Of a stretch of 64,000 bases of DNA, positions 11,368 through 23,490 are shown one piece after another. The notes beneath the pieces were generated by a model. It was not told the DNA's origin. It was given only the letters and a program-made list of their open reading frames with translations, and ran no database searches. Origin of the DNA: Uranotaenia lowii (Eukaryota > Arthropoda > Insecta > Diptera > Culicidae); contig NC_073692.1 in the NCBI RefSeq assembly GCF_029784155.1, positions 158,687,582 to 158,751,581 on the forward strand. Reading direction: 5' to 3'. Both the position numbers and the translations under genes were made by a program. Position 1 is the stretch's first letter; the number at the start of each line of letters is the position of its first letter.

Positions 11368-12029
11368 GCCTAAATTGGTAGACTGAGTTGATTTGGATAA
11401 ATTTTTATATTTCTTAAACCCTTGGACTCGATTCAAACTAATCCATGATATTTGGCAGAATTTTAAAGTAACGCTCACATGATTAAATTTGAACTTATAG
11501 GTTTGTATGGAAAAATTGAATGTTTTGTACTGAAAAATAAGGCATAAAAGTTATTATTATTATTTTTTTTCTTTTGGCATTGAAAAACAATAAATTCAAT
11601 TGACATCACTGATGGTGCCACGCGAAGGATTGCATGAAATGTAGTCATGCAATACATTGCTAGGCACCCAGCAGTGGTGTCAATTGAATTTATGGTTTTT
11701 CAATGTCAAAAGACATACCCCTTATAACTTATTTGTTTAATAAGATACGAAGTTACGGTCTTCGACAAAATTGTTCAGTGTAAAATTTCCTTTAGAAAAT
11801 TAATGAAATGGCACAAACACTTTCAGCAGGTCAGTTTCAAGGAAGAAACAAGTAGATTTTGATAATAAGTAAAAAAAATCAATTTTTCCGTACAAACCTT
11901 AAAGTTCAAATTCACTTATGTAAACGTTGAAAATCATGGATTGGTTTTGAACCAAAACGAAGCTTTTAGACCTTAGGATTAGAGAATTAAAAAAAACCCA
12001 AAATCCACTCAGATACTAAATTGGTGAGA
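11368..12029. repeat. Foldback element with long degenerate inverted arms
   Basis: Inverted matches nest symmetrically. The outer pair is CTGAGTTGATTTGG near 11381 and CCAAAATCCACTCAG near 11998. Next is AATCCATGAT near 11440 and ATCATGGATT near 11933. Then GGTTTGTATGGAAAAATT near 11500 and AATTTTTCCGTACAAACC near 11882. The inner pair is TCAATTGACATCACTGATGG (11597) with CAGCAGTGGTGTCAATTGA (11670). No transposase and no clear target duplication were found. Related words recur near 24360-24545. Confidence 0.55.
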
Positions 12030-13356
12030 TGAAGTGGAACATGATAAATTGTTTGCATTTTTAAGGAATGAAGCTATAGGGAGGTTGCTACCCTCAGCTT
12101 CAAATATTGTTTCTGCTATCAACAATAGAATCTTTAATTAAGTTCTTTTCAATTGGCCATGGTAAACATGACGACCATAAAATTTTCTCAATTTATAAAA
12201 AAAAAATCGTCTAAAAAATATTTCTGGCAGCACTGTAAAACTTATTCTTTCAAGTCCCTCAAGGTCGCGTTGTAGCAATCCAATCGAAATTCAAACTTGA
12301 AAAAGAAGTTTTTTTTTATTTGTAGGAAAAAAAATAAAACAAGTAGAATCAAAGGTTTGCAGCATTCAAACTTATTCGCATATTAACCACAAATGAATGA
12401 TTATAGTTATGCAACCCTATCATAAATCTGTATCTGGATTCACAACAGGTAGGCAGTACGTTTAGAGGTTTTAAGAGAAACTGGGTGGAATGAGGGGTAG
12501 GAAGCAGCAAATTTTACTATTCGTTGGAAGGTCCGCGACCCAAATGCCGCATCCTAGAGCGGGCCTCATTTCTACGGTAGCCGCCCAAGTTCCCTTAGAC
12601 CTCTTACACCCACATTCGGAAAGTTGGTGGTGCCGCAGAATGGCGTAGCTGGTGCCGACAAGATGCTGTGGGATGAATTTCAATTACCTACCGAGCGATT
12701 TACGTGTATTTAGTCATCCAACAGCAACAGTGTCGATGATGGGAAGCAGTTTTTCTAAAGACGTCGCGTTTTCCCTTTCCAAGTGCGCGGAAACCGTTTA
12801 AGGATAAGACTTCGGGGTTTAACTGAGTGGAAAATTAAGTTTTATTTTGAAGTCAAGGGGAAGTTCAGAGATTTATGGGGGCGAATTGAATCTACTATAT
12901 GTCATCTGTTTTGAAAATCTTGAAAATTTTAATACTATCAAATGAAATCAATTAATTCTACTGAATCAAAGCAATCGAAAGATTCCCTCTAATTCAACCA
13001 CGTACCGTGGTTGAAATAAAGGGAATCTGATTCAGTACAAAATTTGCTCAAATCTTCAAAATCGAACACAAATTGCTCTCTAATTATAGCTTAACTTCAA
13101 ATCAGTTGGAAACGATTAACATTTTACAGCACAGATAGTCATTATCGAAACAATTCAATTACTGGAGCCCACTAATCTCTGGTCCCGGAAAACAATTCAA
13201 CTCATCTAAGGCACCGCAAAAATTGCCAACTGCAAACGTGCTCAAGCAGACGAAGGAAAACAATGCACTCAATTAAGTGCATTAGAATCTCCGGAAAATA
13301 TTTTCAATCCGGAAAATACCTACTGCCAGTAGGCAAGCAAGCCAGTAGTTACTTAC
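12030..13356. other. Intron; small palindromic repeat at 12955-13045
   Basis: The stretch is mostly AT-rich intron. The word ACTGAATCAAAGCAATCGAAAG begins a small palindrome centred on CCACGTACCGTGG (about 13001). Half-sites recur at about 36799 and, inverted, about 38110-38185, so it is a dispersed short repeat. The GC-richer patch at 12470-12690 has a 70-codon frame without a recognisable domain. Confidence 0.4.
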
Positions 13357-13487
13357 ATTATGCAGCCAGGAGAGACGCCGCCAGGCCGGGTTTGATTGTA
13401 TCTTGCATTCGAAATAGATGTCGTCCCCCTCCTTGATGTCGTCGATGGCCAGTGTTGATCCGAGCTGCAACGTTACTACCGGAGGAT
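13357..13487 (-). CDS. Sidestep-family Ig protein, internal exon: start of the next Ig domain
   Basis: This is a 131-nt exon of the minus-strand Sidestep-like gene. The acceptor is TTTTTCCACAG|ATCC and the donor is CATAAT|GTAAGT. With the T from the previous exon it reads YPPVVTLQLGSTLAIDD, then IKEGDDIYFECKIQSNPAWR and LSWLHN. The PVVTLQLGS..DIKEGDD.YFEC pattern is the most diagnostic Sidestep signature in the window. The exon ends in phase 0, so the rest of this Ig domain, the remaining Ig or fibronectin domains and the membrane segment must lie to the left of position 1. No further coding exon is visible between 1 and 13356. Confidence 0.87.
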
Positions 13488-14406
13488 CTGTGGAAAAACG
13501 GATAGAAAAGAAGAAGGAAGCCATAATGAAGCCGTTGTGGAAATGCTTTCGGAAGGATAAATTTCTGGAACAGGAAGACCGGTGAGTTCCTAACTTATTT
13601 AAAGGAAGTCATTACCGGAAAAAGGTGAGAGGAAATTTAAATAGCTGGACCCATTAGCATACTTCCCAGAATTGCTCTGCAGAATGAATTCTTGCACCTA
13701 GCTGACATTAGAATTGCATTGAAATTACTGGCATTATCCCTTTGACAGTGTGATTGAAGCTTATGGATGCTATTAGAATTATCCAATTGATACTTTCAGC
13801 TATAGACAATTCAGAGGGAAACAAACGAAGTTAAGGATTTTTTTCATGTTAAAATTGTAGCACAGACTTGAAATGGTTCGTGTGAGATTACGAATGGTTC
13901 ATTAGATTATCAGAAAAGATTCCAGGCTTATGAAAAGAAGTAGGCTTATGTCAAATTGTCATCACGCGTTTTTTAGGTTCTGCAAATTTTATACTAATTT
14001 CATAAAAAATAACAAATGTTTGACGACCAAATTCAATTGAAGTGTTAACAGTTCTACAAAGAGACCGTTTGTGAAAGAATCTGAAAAATTTCAGTAATAA
14101 GTTGGTTGAGTAAAGAATCGTTAGGCTTGAATGTGGATTCCAGTCTGCCAGAACATGTGCTCTCGCTGCATTTTTACTGAGTGTCAAAAAATTGATTTGG
14201 AATCCTCCTGTAGGCGATTATTGAGAAAAAATCTCTTCAAAATAACCCACATAATAAATTGATGTCCCGTTTGAAGCAATATCGAGAACTTTTATAAGAC
14301 TTTTTTTTAACATTTCTATTGTGGCTCATTCTGTGCTAGACCAAAGGTATTTATCTATTTTAATCTAACGAGGTTTCGTAGGTCGCAAACAAGTATTTAT
14401 TTAGAA
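13488..14406. other. Sidestep-like intron, no other feature
   Basis: Intronic DNA between the exon at 13357-13487 and the Helitron end. No coding or repeat feature is supported. Confidence 0.4.
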
Positions 14407-14877
14407 CTAGCTGACCCGGTACGTGCGTTGCTACGCTTTTTAATAAATGAATTTGTAAATTAAATTTTTGGAAGAGGGTTTTCGGAATGAGTTTTGATTG
14501 AATTCGTTTGTTTGTGTTTGGCATTTATTATGGAATTCTATATTTTTAAATAATGTTTTGTGTTTAAGATAATATTTCATCTCGTATTAAACAGTAAAAA
14601 AATGTAAATTAATTTTTTTTATTAAAAATAATTTCATCTCTAGAAATATCTGTAAAGTAGTTGATTTTTTTTTTCTCGGTAATTGTTCTGATCAGTCTTG
14701 GTTCAAATTGTCAGGACAGCTCTTCATTCGACGCTCGGTTATGCTTTGCTGTGTTCGATATATTAAAGAAGTGTCAAAACGGCCGAGTGAGGAGTGAGGA
14801 GAGTGCTTGAAGGTTACTAAAATAAACACAATAATAATTTCGATACATTTGCGCTCCTAATTTTTGTTTTACCTTTA

Positions 14878-17258
14878 TCAATGTAATGCTGTGGGATATG
14901 TTATATTCTTCGTTTTTCTATCTGGAGCATAAATAATCAAGTTGTTCGGGGATCCGACACGGGAGCAAGCGACGTACAATTGTCCGTGGGAAAAACATGG
15001 TCGTTCGAGATCTACTCCGCAAACTTCTAGGGACTGCCCTTGAGACTTGTTAATCGTCATTGCAAAAGCCAGTCGTACAGGGAACTGCAACCTTTTAAAA
15101 TCAAAAGGCAGATCCGTTGGTATCATCGGAATACGTGGTAACAGAACGTCTTCTCCTTTAAACTTGCCATTCAAAATGGTTGCCTCGATGATATTATCCA
15201 TCAATCTTTTAACAGCGAGCCGAGTGCCGTTGCAAAGCCGTGGGGGATTAATGTTCCGCAGTAGTATTATTGGCACACCAACTTTCAAAATCAGGACGTG
15301 TGGTGGCAAACCAGGCAAATCAAGAGAATTGAGGAACTCTGTCGGATAGTTCACCACTTCGTCAGTATTGGTTACTGTATCAACGGATTTGTAGGTTCTC
15401 TCATCTCCCTCGATAGCATCCTGAATGCTGTAATTAATAGCGTTTACGTCCTGATTTTTTGGAGCAAGGATTGCTCGAACGCTCAGCCACTGATGATTTT
15501 TGTGATTATGACCAATATCTGGAAACACCTTCGATATAAGCTGATCTTTGGTTGCCACAATTTCACAAAAATCAGCTGGAAATGTTATGCATTTTGTGGT
15601 TTCATCGATAGGCATTTTTCCGTTTCCAATGTCTAGTAGCTGTTTTGCAAACCGCCCTGCGGATGCGTCATTCAACAACTGTACACGCATATTAATTTTC
15701 AAAGTAAGTTTCTGAACATACGGCCATAGTATTGAAGACTTCAAGCATGCGTGCAACTCATCTGCTGGCGTTGATCGTGGGATAACTGGTAGAGTTTGAC
15801 GGAAATCACCGGATAACAAAATTAAAGTACCACCGAAAAGCTCGTTGTTCCCTCGGAAGTCCCTAAGGGTATTGTTCAGAGCCTCGAGAGCTTTTTTGTG
15901 TGTCATGGTACATTCGTCCCATATGATGATTTCGCATGTTCTAAGAATTTTTCCCATTCCAGAACTTTTGCTAATGTTGCAAGTTGGAGCCTCGTTGATC
16001 TGTAAATTTAACGGTAGCTTTAATGCAGAGTGTGCAGTTCTGCCTCCGGCGAGTAAGGTTGCTGCAATGCCAGTCGATGCGATGGCTAACGCAATTTTGC
16101 GTTCCGATCGTAATCTTGCTAAAATGAGTGAAATCAAAAATGTTTTGCCTGTACCTCCAGGCGCATCGAGGAAAAAGAAACCTCCACTCTGCTCCAAAAT
16201 TGCACTCATGATAGTGTCGTACACAGCACGTTGCTCTTCATTCATATTTCGGATATTTCTCTCAACAAATGAAGATAACTCTTCCGTATCATAGACTGTC
16301 TCCTGCCTCAGATCACGATCGAGAATGTTGTTTGAATCTCGATGCGGCGCTGGTATACCCACTTGAGGCAGTAATTTGTTAGCGATATTCAAACAAACAT
16401 CTTCAATCGCAATCAAAGCTTCGTTGTATATGGATTGGCTAAATGCGATATCTGGATTTCTATTTTCCGATCTTACACGATGCAAGATGTCATCACTCAT
16501 GGAGTCCTTGTGTTTTTCCCATAGTTCCTTAGGATTGGATGGAGAGCAGGTCGTCAATATGATCGCGAACAATGCACGAACTTGCTGAGGTCGAGCTGTA
16601 TCTGCGGCGTCAGTGAGTGCAACGTCCCAGTGTGCATCGTTTTCTAATAGATTCATTTTCTGGCATGCTTCTCGAAAAGTTGCACATATTAGGCCGTTAA
16701 CTGTTTTCAAATAATTGAAATTTCTGGGTCCTCGGACGTTTATTAATAACAATCGAAGATAAAAACATTCCGAGTTGGTAGGGTGAACAGTATACACGCG
16801 ACCTAATGCATCGGTTGCATATAAATTTGAATAACCCGCAACTGCTCTACCTGGAAGTGAAGAGAGACTTTATCAAAGTTAAATTTTAAACAAAAAACAG
16901 ATTTACCTTGCTTACGACGCATGAACTTCTTAGTTGACGCATTCCATGTGTAGTATGTTGGCACTTCGGAGTACAGCAATGTTCGGGCGAAAGTATCTTC
17001 TTGGCATAACGAAAAGAAGGCAGTCAACGTTGTTGAGGGTGGAGATATCACTCGTTCTCGAGCAGTATTTGCAGTAAAATATACCCGTTGTCCATTCTCC
17101 AAGTGTACTGCCAAGTGGGTAACTGTTGGATGTCTTTCATGGATCGGGAAAGAAAAAAATCGCCATGCCGCTTCGTTGCTGCTGATATACCGTCCCAGCT
17201 GATATAGCTCAATTTCGTCCGAAGGTCCAGAAGTGTTTCTCACCTCAACCACAGCCAT
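14878..17258 (-). CDS. Helitron PIF1-like helicase half, with a 56-bp intron
   Basis: This is the downstream part of the Helitron Rep-helicase. The first coding part, 17258 to 16907, reads MAVVEVRNTSGPSDEIEL onwards. A GT-AG intron (16851-16906) splits a glycine codon: KQG continues as RAVAGYSNLYATDALGRVYT and runs into the helicase frame. The helicase is intact to the stop at 14878. It shows DAPGGTGKT (Walker A, near residue 212 of the last exon), IIWDECTM (Walker B), LLSGDFRQTLPVI (motif III) and the C-terminal MTINKSQGQSLE and QLYVACSRV motifs of PIF1/RecD-like helicases. From 19649 to 14878, less the intron, the length is exactly 1572 codons. This confirms one original frame broken only by the tyrosine-site stop. 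Confidence 0.88.
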
Positions 17259-17288
17259 ATCGTTCCCCTTGTTAACATATTTCGTGAT

Positions 17289-19595
17289 TTACTTGATAGA
17301 CTTCACAGAGTTGCAGAACTCAACATTAATATGGGCGGCGAATGTTTTCGAGAGCAACGGCAAGTATGGTACGATCCAACGATTGTCGATCTCAATGCGC
17401 CTGCTAATTGTGGCAAATCGGCCACCATCTTCTGGTGATCTCCGACGATACAATGGATAACCATCATTGCCACTGATTGTTTCTGTAACGAAGGGTTTTG
17501 GGAATCTTTTGGTACATTTTCCATCTGTCATGCATGGTGAGTTCACGTTAAGTGTGCCACATGGACCATGAACCATGTTATTGATAACAATATCGAAAAG
17601 AAGCGGGTCAATATCTCGGTCTGGGATTTCTGCTGAGATGACTTGATCGATTTGATCTGGTGTTAGTTTAACCATTAACCAGATCAAAATGTGCGCATGC
17701 GGCAATCCACTTTTCTGCCACTCAATCGAATACATCCAGCATCGTGTTTCGCCGAAGATGTGATGTTTAACGATGTAGTTCATGAACACTTTAAGCTTTT
17801 GTCTGAATACACGTGCAGTAATGTCATGACGATCTGTTGATGACTGACCGGTCATCAGAAGTTCTTTTATCTCGATCCACCTTGGATTGCAAGTGAATGT
17901 AATGAATAAGTCCGGTCTACCATATGCACGAACATATGTCATTGCATCTTGCGCGTATTCATGCATATGTCGTGGACTTCCGGTAAAGGTAGCTGGTAGT
18001 ATGAAGGCTTTACCTAACTCATTGGGATCGATATTTACATCATTATTGATTGCATCACGTAAATGGATGTATTCCTCCGAACGCAACTTGCTTTGATTAA
18101 GCCAAATATATAGCAGCCTTTCAGATTCAATCTTGACGTACATATCAACGATGTATTGATGAAATAAAGCACGACATTTCAGAATATGATTTTCAACATT
18201 TCTGCGAATCATCAGTCGATATGCGTAAAAATTCATAGCGCTAATTTTTTTACCTGTTTCCTCGCCAGTCGCTGGATTTACCATTTTGATGTTGAAGTGG
18301 TAGCCATCTTCACCTTGCCAAAAAAAGATTGGATATTGCAATCCGTCGTAACACCGGTTAGTTTCCGAGATGAACTGCACATCTCCTCCTCTGCGATGCA
18401 AAACGATATCGCGTTTCTGGAATGCTTCACCAACAACGACGATCGCCACTTCGTCGATTGTTGGTGCATTATATTGGCGTTCATGTTGCCCAACCGGTGT
18501 TTTGTCAGCTCTAATCACAACAACATAGTCATCCGTTGGCATTTCATTGAGTGCAGTTTTGAACAGTTTAACCAATTGGTTATTCCGTTGGAAGAAAATT
18601 TCTAGGTTTGCGACGATTTCTCTATTCGTAGTCCTTACAAAACGACATCGTTGATCTGTTTGCTTCTCAATATTCCCCATAAAATAAATTTGAAGAAACG
18701 TGTGCTCTGTATTCGGCAATGGTAATAGAGATCGTGCCTGATGGTATATTTGGCCTTGAATCTTGAAGGTTGGCATAAAGTTGTCTCGCACAATTCTGTC
18801 TGCCCCGAAGGACGTCATTTGGAAACACGAATTATACTTGCGAATGTTTCGTAAAAAATCTTTCGATTTTCTTGTGGCGCCCGAAACTAACGATAATAAC
18901 GGCTCAGGAGGTGTAGACAATTCCGGAAGCTTCACTTTACCACTTGCGCAACACATTCCAGGTGACTCATTTGCGAACTTGAGGGCATTGCAGTATCGAC
19001 ACAATTTATCCATGTTCCCAATAGTCACATTTGGATGAAGGTGGTAATCGCTTTCAGGATCGTAACGGAATGCTGCATGTTTCAAATCAGCGTTTGGAGT
19101 TCTCCTAGCATGGCGCTCTCGATCGGCTACCCTTCTTTCAGTTCTTTGTTCACTGGACTCAGTGGAACGCATCTCTGTGTGGTGCTGTCGATCGATATTA
19201 AGCCTTGCATCTCTGCTTTCACTGGATTCAGTGGATCGTGCTGCTGCGCGGCGCTCTCGATCGGTTTGTTGTCTCGTAGCTCGGCGTTCACTGGATTCAG
19301 ACGAACGTTGAACAGCGTGTTGCTGCCGGTCGGAATCAAGCCTTGCTTCTCGGCTCTCACTGGATTCGGTGGATCGTGCAGCTGCACGGCGCTCTCGATC
19401 GGTTTGTTGTCTCGTAGCTCTGCGTTCACTGGATTCAGAGGAACGAAGAACAGCGTGTTGCTGCCGGTCGGCATCAAGCCTTGCTTCTCGACTCTCAATG
19501 GATTGAGCAGATCGCGATACAGCATGACGCTCTCTGTCGGACGCCAATCTAACTCCTGAGTGTTCACCAGTCTCCGAAGCTCGTGCTAGCCTCAT
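17289..19595 (-). CDS. Helitron Rep (HUH endonuclease) N-terminal half; stop at catalytic Tyr
   Basis: This is the replication-initiator half of the Helitron protein, which nicks and joins single-stranded DNA. The N-terminus is a run of degenerate ~24-residue repeats (SSESREARLDADRQQHAV type, residues ~20-165). A CRYCNALKF..ESPGMCC zinc-like motif follows, then a Helitron N-domain (FKIQGQIYHQARSLLP, LQIYFMGN), LFITFTCNPRW, and the metal-binding HUH motif GLPHAHILIW near residue 632. The frame ends at TAA (17289-17291) directly after NSVKSIK, where the family has YxxKYxxK. Reading on gives ITKYVNKGND, so the first catalytic tyrosine codon has become a stop. The upstream frame continues in phase to an ATA codon at 19647-19649 in the context xPPKKR, where a start ATG probably once stood. 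Confidence 0.9.
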   Translation of the reverse strand: MRLARASETGEHSGVRLASDRERHAVSRSAQSIESREARLDADRQQHAVLRSSESSERRATRQQTDRERRAAARSTESSESREARLDSDRQQHAVQRSSESSERRATRQQTDRERRAAARSTESSESRDARLNIDRQHHTEMRSTESSEQRTERRVADRERHARRTPNADLKHAAFRYDPESDYHLHPNVTIGNMDKLCRYCNALKFANESPGMCCASGKVKLPELSTPPEPLLSLVSGATRKSKDFLRNIRKYNSCFQMTSFGADRIVRDNFMPTFKIQGQIYHQARSLLPLPNTEHTFLQIYFMGNIEKQTDQRCRFVRTTNREIVANLEIFFQRNNQLVKLFKTALNEMPTDDYVVVIRADKTPVGQHERQYNAPTIDEVAIVVVGEAFQKRDIVLHRRGGDVQFISETNRCYDGLQYPIFFWQGEDGYHFNIKMVNPATGEETGKKISAMNFYAYRLMIRRNVENHILKCRALFHQYIVDMYVKIESERLLYIWLNQSKLRSEEYIHLRDAINNDVNIDPNELGKAFILPATFTGSPRHMHEYAQDAMTYVRAYGRPDLFITFTCNPRWIEIKELLMTGQSSTDRHDITARVFRQKLKVFMNYIVKHHIFGETRCWMYSIEWQKSGLPHAHILIWLMVKLTPDQIDQVISAEIPDRDIDPLLFDIVINNMVHGPCGTLNVNSPCMTDGKCTKRFPKPFVTETISGNDGYPLYRRRSPEDGGRFATISRRIEIDNRWIVPYLPLLSKTFAAHINVEFCNSVKSIK

Positions 19596-19649
19596 TTGTT
19601 TAGCTTTAGGTGTAGATCTACCAATTGAGGCTCTCTTTTTAGGAGGTAT

Positions 19650-20395
19650 GCTTCATTGAAAGTATTAATTTGAAAGAAAGGAGTTATTGTTCGCTGCCTC
19701 GAAAGTTTAGTTCAGGTACGATAATGTAACATATTTTACACTATTTTGATAGATCACACCTTTTTCGAAGTACGCAAGTTTTACAGTAGGCAGCCCATAC
19801 AATATCACTTATAAACACGATAAGTTTGTTCCGAAATTATCGAACATGGATATTTAGCATGTACGTGACTCGAATTCAGTACACGCGATGTAAATAATTA
19901 TAATCTTACATTTTTTACATCAAACCTCAATTCACAAATAATATAAGTTTCAAGTCAAATATAAAGATTAAAAACACTGTCACCACTCGCAAGACTGTTC
20001 CATATGTTAAAAAAAAGAAGAGAAACGGCTTTACACATTTGCTGTGAGGCCATATGTTATGCATGTGTATTTTTTGCATATATATTGCCAACATACAAAA
20101 ATGTTTCATTCAATCCTATCTTGATAATGTTAATCCTTCATTTCATAAATTTAATTTGTTAATTTTCTCTAACAATTATTTGAAACAGTTAAAAATTGTA
20201 AGTGCATTACGAAAAGAAATGCTATTTTTTATCTTTTCTATACTATATCTGTTGCAAATTTTAACTACAACTATGTAACAAAGATCAAAACTAACGTCTG
20301 ATACGGTTGATAATTTTTGTTAAAATAAAAAATGAGGCACACATTTGCGGGTATAGTTCATATGGGAAAAAATTGATTTGTAATTTTTTTTCATA
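19650..20395. other. Helitron 5' non-coding region, no gene seen
   Basis: AT-rich sequence upstream of the Rep gene on the minus strand. It probably holds the promoter region of the Helitron, but I cannot point to a specific element. Confidence 0.3.
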
Positions 20396-20653
20396 TGAGG
20401 CCCTCAAAGCCAAAGGGGTATAAGTGACAAAATGGTCGATTTTGAGTTAATGATGCCAAACGATTCTTCATATTTCAAACTATATTTGACGGTTTTTCAG
20501 ATTTGTCGAATTTGATTTACATACTTTTATGTTCGAGAGCAAAACACAATTTTCGAAAAATATATGAAAAATGGCCAAACACAACAACTTTAAAGCGTGT
20601 TTTCTCAAAATAAACTTTCATACACTTATACCCCTTTGGCTCCAAGGGCCTCA
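20396..20653. mobile_element. TA-flanked MITE, 30-bp TIR
   Basis: Terminal inverted repeats of about 30 bp begin TGAGGCCCTCAAAGCCAAAG on the left and, in inverse, TGAGGCCCTTGGAGCCAAAG on the right. TA dinucleotides flank both ends (20394-20395 and 20654-20655), as in Tc1/mariner-type MITEs. Older copies of the same family lie at about 26795-27005 and 45786-46120, sharing the interior words CATACTTCAAACTATATTTG and GTGTTTTCTCAAAATAA. Confidence 0.75.
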
Positions 20654-22814
20654 TATATGTTAGAAATAAACTTAATACAAACGTCTATAATGAAGAACTT
20701 ACGTATAAACAGGAAAGAATAATGAAAAAGCACATACGGGACAGTCTGCCAATAGCGGTAGCTAAATTTTCTTAAAAAATTTGCTTATCATTTCTCACCA
20801 CGCATAATATGCAACGTGGCAATTTCTTGTTTACGTGTTTAAGTTTTGTGATAAACATCTCCTTTACGTTGAGACGTCAAAGTTCAACAATAACAAATTA
20901 GCATATGAACCTTAGTCGACCAGTAGTGATAGGTTATCCGCTAAAGCAAACCTAAAACAACGTTAACCCGTTTATGAGTATAGTATAAATAAAATGAAGA
21001 AACGAAGCATAGTCAACTACAAATAAAAATATGCTTATGCTAAAAAATAACGATGATAGTTGTGATGAAATTATTCCACTTCAGAAATTTATAGGTAGTT
21101 TACAATCTCATTCTTTCAATTTCTAAGCGATTCTTAAATAAACATCAATTTAAAATATAGCAATGAACCATGTACATCTAGCACAGAAATAAATCACAGA
21201 AATATATCTAGCAAAACATAAAAAAAAACATAATAAAAAAAGGATCATCGGACGATATTTTTTTGTTTTACTCATAGTTCCATTTCTTGCAATTTTTCAT
21301 GTTGTTTTTAATCATTTTTATCCAACCCTACAATACTTTTTTTTAGCAGAACAATAAAAACAGTTAAAACATTATTCAACATACTGGTGTATTATGCAAC
21401 CAAATGTGACGAACTTGTCATTTATTGATTGATGAAAACTTCCACTCACAAATAAAAATTTAGATAATTTCGTGTTTCAGATATGTAAAGGGATTAAGAT
21501 TGTGAAAAATAAAAACAAACATAATTAGTAATTCGACCTTTAAAGTCTCTATAATTCAACAACAAACAAACAAATTAGTAATTTGAAATACTTGTAGGTT
21601 TTGCTGAGTTCAACTTCTTCTAAAAGCCAGGCAAATCGTCACAAAAGAATATTTGCTATTGACTTGAAGGTAATAATCCTTTCCAAATGCAATACTGTTT
21701 ACATCAAAAGAACACTCATGCTGGAATACAGGGTCAATGCTAAATTCTGATACTGTGACCAGCACTGATTGTTTGGAGCAGATCTATATGTATTCAATGG
21801 ATCTGGAATTTCTTATCTGCATCTTTTGTGAACGGAAATGCGGTACAAACAAATTTTAACGTCTGTTTAGCAATTATGCGAAAGTTTTACTATCAATAAA
21901 ATCTATACAGTATGGAACTGTTGAGCGAATAGATTAAAATTTTTTTGGCATTAATATTCCATCACTTAAAATGATACAACGGTTCATTAATATAATTCAA
22001 TTTCAATAATGCCAGATGGTAGATTTCTTTATTAGTTTCATAACATCCCACTAAATGGAAAGTGTTATGCGAGTAGAAGTGTTACTGTCGTGATAAATCA
22101 AAATATGTTTACTGACCTCGTAAACGCGAAGCTAATTGGTTGATCCAATTACAATGCAATCAGAATTCCAGAAATGGGACACAATTTCTTGTGCGCGATA
22201 GTGGATTTTCGGCCGTTTTTAAATTTTTCGCTTTCACACTCAGCTGTTTGTTGTTGTAAGTTTACTCGATTGATTTTATTAAATTTTACCTTGTTTACAT
22301 TTAGCACATGCTCTCCGAGAATTGTCATACCGCAGAAGCGGTGTAGCAGTGAGACGTGGGAAATTGAGAATTTCGATATTATTCCACGTCTCACTGTGGT
22401 ACATCAATAAATGACGGAGTTTCATTTTAAAATTTCCCTTATGGTGGCAATTTTGATAGCAAAATATGTAGATTATTTGTAGAATAACGATTTGAAGGTG
22501 GTTTTTATTTCATGTGAAACGTTAAAAATATATTTTCGTTGGGTTATTTCATTAAGATGCGTATTCATTTGAAATGTTGTGATTGCTGTTGTGTATAAGG
22601 AACATAACATCATTTTTGTACATAGGAGCCGTTTTTATAATAAAATTTTGCCTATCTTGGAAATAAGTTGCATATGAATGATTGTGACAGAAAATCACAA
22701 TATTGTATAAATAGATTCAAACATTTTTAAAAGGTATAGCAAAGCACAGCAAAGCAGTTCTATTCGTACAATGAGCCCTTGAGTTATACCGAAATATGTG
22801 TTTCATTTTTATGC
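20654..22814. other. AT-rich non-coding stretch
   Basis: No coding frame of note. One compact perfect hairpin, CAGTGAGACGTGG (22347) with CCACGTCTCACTG (to about 22397), stands out but has no assigned role. Confidence 0.35.
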
Positions 22815-23490
22815 GGTAAGTACTGTGAGGTATCATAGAAACATTTCTAGTACCCAAATACTCTTGCATGCCAAAATTGGTTTTATTTTGTCGATTAGTT
22901 CGAAAATTATCCCAAAAACGTATGGAAGTCCCCCCTCCACTTTAAGGAGGGAGGGGTCTCAAATCATCCTAGAAATATTTCTCTTACCCAAATGTCCTCC
23001 CATGTCAAATTTGGTACCCTTAGCTTAATAAGTTCTGGAGGGACATTATAAATATACACGGAGACCCCCCCTTCTCTTCTTATAACACCAATGGAAGGAG
23101 GGAGGGGTCTGAAATAATCATAGAATCATTTCTCGTATTCCACTATCCTCCCATGCCAAATTTGGTTCCATTAGCTTGATTAGTTCTCTAGTTATGTAAA
23201 AAAAATGTAAGGTAGGCCCCCTTTCCCCTTTCTATCTCCCCACTGGAAGGAGGGAGGGGTACCAAGTATTCTTAGAAACATTCCTCGAACTCAAGAACCC
23301 ACCCATGCCAAGTTTGGTATGATTTGCCTAATGAGTTCTCGAGTTATAAAGACTTATTACTTTTAAATGAAAGACCCCCTCCCCCCTCCAGGAATAGGGA
23401 GGGGTCCCAAACTATTATAGGAACCTTCCCTGGCCTCCAATACCCTCATATGCCAAGTTTCACGCAAATCGGTTCAGTAGTTTTCGAGTC
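22815..23490. repeat. Degenerate ~150-bp tandem repeats in the Helitron 5' region
   Basis: The word GGAGGGAGGGGT recurs at about 22947, 23096 and 23248, with a shorter GGGAGGGGTCCC at 23394, at a period of 148-152 bp. Each unit also carries CCATGCCAAATTTGGT, TTAGTTCTCGAGTTAT-type and CCTAGAAATATTTC-type words. About four and a half units lie inside the 5' end of the minus-strand Helitron, next to a (GACA)n tract. Confidence 0.75.

Noticed and set aside
15047..19559. Plus-strand open frames opposite the Helitron gene (for example 15845-16294 and 19035-19559)
   Set aside because: They are antisense shadows of the Rep-helicase coding strand, with no domain of their own.
19127..19567. 146-codon minus-strand frame overlapping the Rep N-terminus
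   Set aside because: It is an alternative frame of the same ~72-bp tandem repeats. The Rep frame has the family context.
22815..23490. Possible CRISPR-like repeat array
   Set aside because: The units are about 150 bp, degenerate, and without unique spacers. The host is a eukaryote, and the array lies in a Helitron.
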